From Erigeron canadensis (Eukaryota > Streptophyta > Magnoliopsida > Asterales > Asteraceae): DNA of 64,000 nt. The position numbers were made by a program, and so were the translations under genes. Shown here piece by piece: positions 56,577-64,000 of the stretch (position 1 is its first letter; the number at the start of each line of letters is the position of its first letter). Below the pieces are notes generated by a model. The model worked only from the letters and a program-made list of their open reading frames with translations. It did not search any database and was not told the origin of the DNA. The stretch is from positions 3,658,001 through 3,722,000 of the forward strand of contig NC_057764.1 in assembly GCF_010389155.1 (NCBI RefSeq), read 5' to 3'.

Positions 56577-58581
56577 TTTGAGACTACCCAAGGTTACGGA
56601 CTCATCCTTCAAGTACTAATTATTGTCAGCGCCACAAAATACTCTAAGGACTAATTCCTCCAAAACATACCCAATATAGTCATCCCTCAAGGACTAGTCT
56701 TGGACCCACCAACTATTTAATTTTACTATTTTATCTAAACTTTACACTTTCAACCCTCCATAATATAAATAAAACATATTTTAATCCATTAACACAACTT
56801 TTAAATAAAACACACTTCATTAAAAATAAAAATATATTTAGAACATAAAAGGAAAAAACAAAGTACAATTAAAAAAATACACAACCTAAAAATGGAAAGA
56901 AATAAAAAAAAATGACATTTTTATTTTAAAAACTAAACTAAAGCTAAACTAATTGGGTTCGAATAGGAAGTCTTTGTACTCTGCCATGTGTTTCTTCTTG
57001 GCTTCCTTGATGTAGCTCTTCTCCTCTTCATCACACTCATGTTTGGCCCATGAACGAAAGAGTTGAATACATGGTGCGCTTCTTTTTTTCTTCACGAATG
57101 GCCGCCAAAGATTGTTTTTGTTCATCCAACACCGTCTCATTTTTACACCCAAGTCTGTGGACTCGGCGACTAGGTCAGAAGCTAAAGAACTAGAAGAGCC
57201 CGCATCGGAAGACGCAGAGGTTCGTGAAGCATTTGACTTAGTAGGGGGCGTGTATACATATCTGGACCGAAAAGGTCATTTTCACCAAGGTCCATGGGCT
57301 TGTATTGGGTCTCCTCCCCTTCCTCCTCGTCACTATCAACAACATGAACAAGGTTTTTCCTTTTATGCAAGCTTCGCCTCTAAACATCATGAGCGGATAG
57401 AGCGAAGAACTTTGGCCTATCTTTCACAAGTAACCAACACTCGTACATGGTAAACTGAGTTTTGGTTTGAGAAAATTAATCTGAACGCGCTTCGTTCATG
57501 ACTTGGGCATCGTTCTCAACACTGCACCGATGATCATCATAGCTTTTCCAAATTGCATTGAACTTTGAAACATTTGTTTTGATCTTTCTCCACTTGTTTC
57601 TAATCTGATTGGTTCTTCCTTGGTTGTTGGGGAATCGTACATTGTAGTTATCTATGATTTTCCCCTAAAAAGAATCAATCGTTTGGTCTTTTCCGTGTAT
57701 TGGATCCTCTGAAGTATCGAGCCAACACTTTGTGAGAACTTTCATCTCCAACTCGGTCCAATGTGATGAGTTTCCAACCGGTTTTTTTGGTTGTTTGTCT
57801 TTCTTCGTGCGTTTGGCCATGGTTTTTGACCTTTCGACCATTTACTTGTGTGTTCAGGAATGGATTGAGGTGTGGGAACAGATTCGGGTATGGGAACAGA
57901 TTTGGTTGTGGGAATATATGGTGGTGTGGGAAAGGATTGTTGATCCGGTTGTTGAAAACCTGCTGCTGACGATGACCCCACATGGTAGAAATTAGGGGGT
58001 TGTGGAGCGGCAAGTGATATATAATAAGCTGCCATGAATTCATGATAACGGGAGTCATTAAGATGTGGAATGAACAGTTGGGGTGGTTTTTGGTTTGGGA
58101 ACGATTAATTCACATCGTTCAAAGCGTTTAAGAAATCTTCGGCTCTTTGATTGTAAAAGTTTTGGTTGTTGAAGTTTGACATGATTTGTTGTTAAAATGG
58201 GTGCGGTTGGTATGTGTTAATATATCTAAATAATGAAAGTGTGGTATGTTTCAGTGCTTATGGAGGTCTATATATAGGAATTTTATAAAACTAGCCGTTA
58301 AAGGACTAAAAGTGTCAATTTTTTAAACTATTTTTGGTCAGTTCGGCCCTTATATGGACCTGTTTTCCCAATTTGTGAAACTTAAAGGTTGTCTTCTTCC
58401 TTGAAAAGAGCCGTTAGATTTAAAAAAGAAACAAAAACAAAACAAACGCTCCAAACTCGTCCCTCTAGGAACAAACCACTCGGAAGAGACACCCGAACGA
58501 GCCAAGGATGAGTACCACCCAGTGGTGTGGACCGTCCCTCTACACTAGACGAGTCCAAGAACGAATGCATTGGGCACCCTC
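56577..58581. mobile_element. PIF/Harbinger element, about 2.0 kb, carrying a broken Myb/SANT ORF
   Basis: The right end (GAATGCATTGGGCACCCTC, then TAA at 58582-58584) fits a Harbinger terminus. The left end is less clear and is placed by similarity to the MITE at 38611 (GGACTCATCCTTCAAG..., GTCTTGGACCCACCA). No DDE transposase ORF is left, only the accessory ORF on the minus strand. Confidence 0.65.
56949..58182 (-). pseudogene. Harbinger accessory Myb/SANT protein with NAM-associated C-terminal domain, broken
   Basis: The start MSNFNNQNFYNQRAEDFL is at 58182, after which stops and frameshifts split the gene. Recognisable parts in order: a Pro/Gln/Asn-rich N-terminus (FQQPDQQSFPTPPYIPTTKS); a SANT-like segment around IDNYNVRFPNNQGRTNQIRNKW and FNAIWKSYDDH; then the NAM-associated part with VVDSDEEEGEE, RPFVKKKRSAPCIQLFRSW and the charged C-terminus EKSYIKEAKKKHMAEYKDF. 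In PIF/Harbinger systems this Myb-like protein binds element ends and brings in the transposase. Such genes are often labelled glutathione S-transferase T3-like in plant genomes. Start assigned from the first ATG upstream of conserved residues. Confidence 0.75.
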
Positions 58582-58584
58582 TAA

Positions 58585-59040
58585 TGTATATAGTTTTCAG
58601 GGGTTTGTATGAGACCGTGTCAAAAACAAGATAAAGTGAAAATCAATAGCGTGATTTTTGTTAATAGGGTTTTTTCTTGTAATTAGTATGAGTTTTTTCA
58701 TTTATCATACCGTCTTAATAGTTAAAACTCTAAAATTAGATTCTATTTCTTTATTGTATATCTGAATGGATTAGGAACATCTAAAGTTGGACTAACTTTA
58801 TACATAAAGTTGGAAAAGATATCAACGGTAAAGACTCAAACTTGATACTTAATTCTTAACCCTTCATTTCAATCTAAAAACTAATGATTATCCAACTTCA
58901 CCTCCAAAGTTACTATCAAAATTAGAGAATCTCTATCCATCTAAAATTCTTGTACTTCAATAATCTAAAATCTTCTCTAGTGTTAAATTAAATGAATAAT
59001 CTTCACAATCCTTAAGAAGGTGTATTGGTAAATAAAACTT
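58585..59040. other. AT-rich spacer
   Basis: No gene or delimited element. Confidence 0.45.
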
Positions 59041-59262
59041 ATATATATAGGGGTTGAGTATTGTAAAACAAGCATTAAAAGTAAAACAAATAGGACAAGA
59101 TCTTGACCGTTAGATCATAGTTAAGTTGATGCACGAAGATTCACGAAGCAATTGATGCACGATGATTTTCATGATGCACAGTGATATTCAGTGAAAAGAA
59201 AACCTATTGTGTTATTTGTTTTACTTTAATACTTGTTTTTATATATACATATATATAGGGTA
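59041..59262. mobile_element. Foldback MITE, about 220 bp
   Basis: TATATAGGGGTTGAGTATTG...TAAAACAAGCATTAAAAGTAA at the left and its imperfect complement TTACTTTAATACTTGTTTTTATA...TATAGGG at the right give arms of about 50 bp, here described by their ends. The middle has repeated GATGCACGA motifs. Confidence 0.7.
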
Positions 59263-59397
59263 GATTTTCAAAGAGAATGTGTGTTAATGAGAAAGGGAAG
59301 AGAATGTCCTATGGGCCAATCAAAATGAGCAGTGGCATATTTATAAATAAATTAAACTTTTGTGAAACTGGGTCAACTTTGATTCCTGGTCAAATTA

Positions 59398-59722
59398 AGT
59401 TGGGTCTGCTTAGTCAGCTTAGGTTGGGTCAGCTTGGTGAGTCGGGTTGGGTCAGCTTGCGTTGGGTTAGCTTGGTCAGCTTGGGTTGGTTCAATTTGGG
59501 ATGGGTCAGCATGGGTTGGGTCAGCTTGGTCAGCTTAAGTGTTGGGTTAGATCAGCTTGGGGTTAGGTTGGGTCAGCTTGGGTTTGGTCATCTTGGGTTA
59601 GGTCAGCTTGGGTTTGGTCATCTTGGTCAGCTTGGGTTAGGTTGCCTCAGCTTGGGGTTGGGTTGGGTCACCTTGGGTTGGGTTGGGTCAACTTGGGGTT
59701 GGGTTGGGTCACTTTGGGTTTG
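59398..59722. repeat. Minisatellite of TTGGGTCAGC-type units
   Basis: Irregular tandem units of about 10-24 bp built from GGGTTGGGTCAGCTTGG. The + strand reads open across it (59277-59723), giving a Gly/Leu/Trp/Ser-Val repeat protein only because of the repeat. Confidence 0.9.
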
Positions 59723-59852
59723 AAGTCAAAAATATTTACAAATTTGTCACTGTGTTTTTTTTTAAAAAAAACAGCCACATGCCAACTTGTAGTTGGTTAG
59801 AAAAACTTTTCTCCTTTCTCTACTTAATCAACGATCTCATTTGATCTCTCTC

Positions 59853-59856
<4 letters not shown>

Positions 59857-59884
<28 letters not shown>
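59857..59884. repeat. (AT)n microsatellite
   Basis: About 14 AT units. Confidence 0.95.
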
Positions 59885-59887
<3 letters not shown>

Positions 59888-60386
59888 CAGTTATTTTTCT
59901 TATTGATTTATAAGAAAATTATAATAACATTTTTTTAAGGTTGTCACAAATAACTTATTACATTTTGAAAAACTTATAAAATATATATTAAAAATCACTT
60001 TCTTAAATTTTTCTAACAACAAAGTATATATTTTAATGTATCAAATTATTTTAATTATTTTTTACTGAAAACTTTAAAAGTTGTCGTTAAAAAAGGCCCT
60101 GATTTATATGCAAAGCCTTCCAAAATGAAAAGGAGAAAATATGTATACAATGATGATGTAATATTTAACTTATATAAATTTATTTTTTTATATAAATACT
60201 AACTTAAATATATTCCAATATAAATAACGGTGATGGTATAATGGTAACACCGTCACATTAAAATATGTTGCAATATGATCATGTTAAATAAACGCATGTT
60301 CGGAAAATATTTAAGTTTATGGGGTTAGGACGGTTTGGAGAGTTTCTTAATATCTCTCAAACTGTTCACCAAGTCTAAAACCCTTA
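59885..60386. other. AT-rich spacer
   Basis: No gene or delimited element. Confidence 0.45.
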
Positions 60387-60854
60387 CGAGAGCAAATACC
60401 CGCGCGTTGCGGCGGTGAGATAGTGGGGTGATACCTAGGTCATAGAGTATGATAGGTTATAGGAGTTGATATGTCATAGAGTATGATAGTCAAATGCCTT
60501 AGCCGTACGCACTCCGCCCTCGGATTTAAAAATTTGTCGAAAGTATATCGAATGACATCTCTAATGAAAGAGCATGAAATTTTAAGAACACCCATACAAT
60601 TTTTATAATTTATCGATGTATGCTTTTTGAGATAAAAGATTTTGAATGAATTGGAGGAATAAATGATTTATGGAGGAGAGAGAAAAAAGATGATTGGTTG
60701 AGATTTGAAGAGAGAGAAAAGGTATTATAGTTATTTTAGATAAATATAGAATATATATGAAGGACATTTTGGAGAAGTACTTAAAATCAATATTGAAAAT
60801 TTTAAGTTCAATGTTGAAAATCTAAGGAAAATCTGTTTTATAATAAAGTATAGA
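60387..60854 (-). mobile_element. Non-autonomous Helitron, 468 bp, CTCG 3' end
   Basis: Minus-strand start TCTATACTTTATTATAAAAC after a host A; end GCAACGCGCGGGTATTTGCTCTCG followed by T, described by its end motifs. It is homologous to 12352-12811, with shared CCTTAGCCGTACG (reverse complement CGTACGGCTAAGG in the other copy) and TCTCTAATGAAAGA. Confidence 0.8.
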
Positions 60855-61175
60855 TAAAGGGGTTACGGATTAAGGGTTTTCTATGACAATTAGATTTGTA
60901 AAAACCTAACTAAAAATATATATTTTCTCTCTCTCTCTGTTCGACATTAGCAAGGAAAAAAAGGTTTTGGGGTTTTGTTGATTTCTACTTTAAGGGGTAA
61001 TACATAAGGGGTTGTGAGTTCATGATCAGGTACTAGTATACATGCATACGTAGTGGTGTCACGTGTGCAATCGTAGACGTGTTTGACTTTAAACCCTAAC
61101 AATAATAATTATCATTATTATTTGATTATTAGAAGCTAAGTTAAAAGGTACACATTCACTTTACTTTGTTAATTA
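60855..61175. other. AT-rich spacer
   Basis: No gene. A CT-rich run lies at about 60929-60940. Confidence 0.45.
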
Positions 61176-61541
61176 CGAGATGGGTCCCCGCGCAATGCGG
61201 CGGCGATGGCGGCAACGAGTGGTATTAATGGCCGTGGTGGTAACGATGTGGTTATTAATCTAAAAGTAATTGATGTAAATGATAGTGTAGTTATTTTATG
61301 GTTAAGAGATGTATATATATTTTGTATATAACTTTATTAAGAATATTATAGAAATATTAAGTGAAAATATTTAAATTTAAATTAATTAATAAAGAAGATA
61401 GATAGTGATAAATATGAGTGTAAAATTATATTGGGTATATTTAGTGAGTGGGTTAGAAATGTGATGAAAATTTAGGGTATTTTGGATATTTTAAAGGTAG
61501 AGAGTTAAAAGGGGAAAAGTAGTTTATTTATTAATATAGTA
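61176..61541 (-). mobile_element. Non-autonomous Helitron, 366 bp, CTCG 3' end
   Basis: Same family as 54255-54628. It ends GCATTGCGCGGGGACCCATCTCG followed by T (end motifs only). Its 5' end TACTATATTAATAAAC directly abuts the CTAG end of the next element. Confidence 0.78.
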
Positions 61542-61794
61542 CTAGCATTGTACCCGCGCGATGCGGCGGCGGTTTGGTGGTGACGACGATTGGCCGTGGT
61601 GGTGTTGTTTATGGTGGGTGCAACTGTGTAAGTAATTTGTGTAAATGTAATTGATGTAAAGTGATAGTAGATATAATTTAAAAGATAAATGATTAATGAT
61701 GTAAATTAATTTATAAAAAATAAAATGGTACTTTTCCATTTAACACTTTTATGAGAAAAAAAATGATAATTATTTATAAGATAATATAAATAGA
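61542..61794 (-). mobile_element. Non-autonomous Helitron, 253 bp, CTAG 3' end, joined to the previous one
   Basis: Minus-strand start near TCTATTTATATTATCTTATA after a host A; end GCATCGCGCGGGTACAATGCTAG, after which the neighbouring Helitron begins with TACTATATT. Described by end motifs. Confidence 0.7.
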
Positions 61795-63256
61795 TATAAA
61801 TTATATTACTTATAATTTATTCCACTAGGTACTCGTATAAATTGTTTATGATAATAGTTATAAATCTTAATAAAAGGGTGTGTCACAACTAGTGTCATAT
61901 CAATACCACACTTAGGTGTTGATGTGTCACTAATGTAATACATCACGACGCCACATAACTTTCGTAGTTAACTTCAAACAAATATACCTCACAATTAGTA
62001 TTCAATCAAAAAAATCAAAATACAAAAATAAAATCGAACGATCACAACCTCAAGCCGGTATCGTGCAAAAGGGTTGGCCCAAAATGGCTTGGCCCTTTGT
62101 AGTGAAAAGACACACGACACCGATGTCGAAAGCCAACCAAGCCGTCATCACTGCTATCATGACCATAGCTCTAAGTTATACATTGGAAGTTAACCAATAT
62201 TTGTGGAAGATATACAACTTCGTTGAAAAAAGGAACAAGGAAAACTTGAGAAAAAAAAACATAGTCACATGGAAAATTCAGAGTGGCAGCCTTAGTGAAA
62301 AATGATAAACTGAAAATTATTTTAAGGTGGTGTGATCCATGTGAAAGAATCCTGACAATCCCACGTTCCGTTTTCACTTCTCATTGTCTTTTTCACTTTT
62401 TCATTAGCGTATAACTAGTAAGGGAAATGATTAATCTCCAAACTAAATAGCCTAAATATCCTTTTAATTATGAGATGGTGATATGTGAAAAAATTAAAGA
62501 GCAGGATTAAAAAAGAGAATTTGTGGATAATACATGTCACATACTTATGGTTTTAGTAGGATTTTTAAGCTATTCTTTAGAAAGATTTATCATTTTCCAA
62601 CTAGTAATGTACTCAGTTGCCGCGAAATACATTTTCTACACAACAAAATTTTGAATCTAAACTATATGGTAGTATTAGAATTATATAAATATATTTATTT
62701 CAAATCTTCGAACTTAATTTTAAAGAAGGTAGATATAAGTAAAATAACGTATAAAAACAATAAAAATAATAGAACATATGAAAACAAAAAACAAATCAAT
62801 AACTATATTAATGCATATAATGACACTTTTAACAATGGTGATATAATATGATGTTTACTTTAAATGTTACATGAATGTAAGACGTAATGATGATTAAAAT
62901 TATTATTTACTAATATATATATATATAACTGAACAAAAGAAAATAATCAAAACTAAATGTTTAAAGATAAAACCGTAAATCTGTGAAGCTTGTTTTAAAA
63001 AACCACGAGAAACCGAAAGTTTGGCGTAAAAAAACTAAAGTTATAAACTTTAATGGGAGACAAAAGTTAAAAGATAAAAATTTAAGAGGTTAAAAATGAA
63101 AAAAAGTCATGTTAAAAATTTAAAAGTTAAAAATTTAGGTAAACTAAAAATTAATAAAGATGAAAGAAAGTAATGTAATTCTTAAAAACTTGTATTGCTA
63201 ATATTGCGTAAGAATATTTTTATGCATTAGGGAGTTGTAAATTTCATATTACTTTT

Positions 63257-63258
<2 letters not shown>
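61795..63258. other. Gene-free AT-rich region
   Basis: Frames at 62063-62305 and 62534-62851 have no known domain. The second is Asn/Lys/Ile-rich, as AT-rich non-coding DNA gives by chance. No element could be delimited. Confidence 0.45.

Positions 63259-63292
<34 letters not shown>
63259..63292. repeat. (AT)n microsatellite
   Basis: About 17 AT units. Confidence 0.95.
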
Positions 63293-63294
<2 letters not shown>

Positions 63295-64000
63295 TAATCT
63301 TAATATATACTAATGACTTATTAATCAATCAAATCGTTCGATTTCATCAAATTGACTCTCGCTTATGTCATCATTTAGATTAACTATAAATTAAAAATCC
63401 TAATAATCATTATCCAAATATATTATTTTATTAATATTTATATTAATTTGTAAAAAAAGTCTCATTAATTTACACTTTTTTGTTTTCCATCAATAATTTA
63501 CACTTTTTAACCCTAAATACTTAATTTATATTTATTTTTAGCCATCAATTTGAGAATTTTTTTTCTTAAATTTTTTAAAAACGTTACAAAAAGTATTTAT
63601 ATTTAATTTTGAAGTTACAATTGTCACTCAAATCAAAAGTCCAAATTGTTATCAAATAATATGAAAACAATCTTAATTGTTATCTAATTATCATAGGAGA
63701 GTGATTGAAAATAAACATATTCATGTTATGGGTCGTATCATGATCAAACACATATACTTAAATATCAAGTACAGGATCACAAGTATGTTTATATTTTAAT
63801 TCTTAATAATCTTTCATGATAATATCACATTAGGAGTACAATTGGTTTTAAAAAATTATATAATAGAGAAATTATTGTAGCATGTGCCATGTGGATTGAC
63901 AACGACAAACAATCCCATCAATATGTATCAGCTAATAATGATAGTGACGAACATGTGGTTATTGTACTACAACTTGTAAAGTATAACACTTAGACCGTAT
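63293..64000. other. AT-rich DNA with a relic of the minisatellite Helitron family
   Basis: TTAATTTACACTTTTT...CCATCAATAATTTACACTTT at 63465-63510 matches the reverse complement of the repeat unit at 51165-51325. No gene. Confidence 0.45.

Noticed and set aside
59277..59723. 148-codon ORF rich in Gly, Leu, Trp and Val
   Set aside because: It is produced by reading a minisatellite; no domain or gene signal.
62534..62851. 105-codon Asn/Lys/Ile-rich ORF
   Set aside because: Low-complexity AT-rich DNA; no signals or homology.
1..64000. CRISPR arrays, bacterial operons, riboswitches or organelle DNA
   Set aside because: The window is plant nuclear DNA with spliced genes; no regularly spaced repeats or prokaryotic signals were seen.

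Overview
This is plant nuclear DNA: AT-rich, with spliced genes, plant-specific families (CBP60, DUF1645) and a dense mix of plant transposons. A eudicot fits best. The look of the copia element and the MITEs suggests Asteraceae, but that is a guess from pattern memory.

Five genes are well supported. (1) The 3' end of an importin-alpha gene (+, to 1167). (2) A nucleolar rRNA-processing EBP2 homologue (+, 5949-6881) with a 5'UTR intron and a telobox/site-II promoter. (3) A complete seven-exon CBP60 calmodulin-binding transcription factor (-, 8213-10839). (4) A ten-exon DEDDy 3'-5' exonuclease of the mut-7-homologue type (+, 27045-30782). (5) A single-exon DUF1645 protein (-, 33909-34928). Splice junctions for 1, 3 and 4 were placed by hand, and the reading frame closes across every junction. 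A divergent pair of small related ORFs of unknown function lies at 15.3-16.2 kb, between hairpin-like ends that share a motif. It is the least explained coding material here.

Layout: 0-12 kb is gene-rich and contains a decayed second copy of the CBP60 locus (1.8-3.25 kb). 12-25 kb is repeat-rich: tandem Helitrons, the small-gene pair, SINE, a 5'-truncated LINE and a Stowaway MITE. 25-35 kb holds the exonuclease and DUF1645 genes, with a retro-element in the exonuclease 5'UTR intron. 38-50 kb holds a Harbinger MITE, then a 9.6-kb degenerate copia element (-) with both LTRs, and then another Harbinger MITE. The copia element contains a 0.7-kb inverted duplication replacing the RT catalytic region, an 89-bp-arm palindrome and a nested 1.4-kb solo LTR with intact target duplication. 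50-64 kb has no credible host gene. It holds Helitrons, two hAT elements, a Harbinger element with a broken Myb/SANT ORF, MITEs, a minisatellite and AT-rich DNA.

The host genes are ordinary single-locus plant genes and do not form a pathway. The unusual content is structural: nested, inverted and head-to-tail mobile DNA, and Helitrons ending in CTCG|T beside others ending in CTAG|T. All coordinates come from reading by eye; no alignment or search was run.
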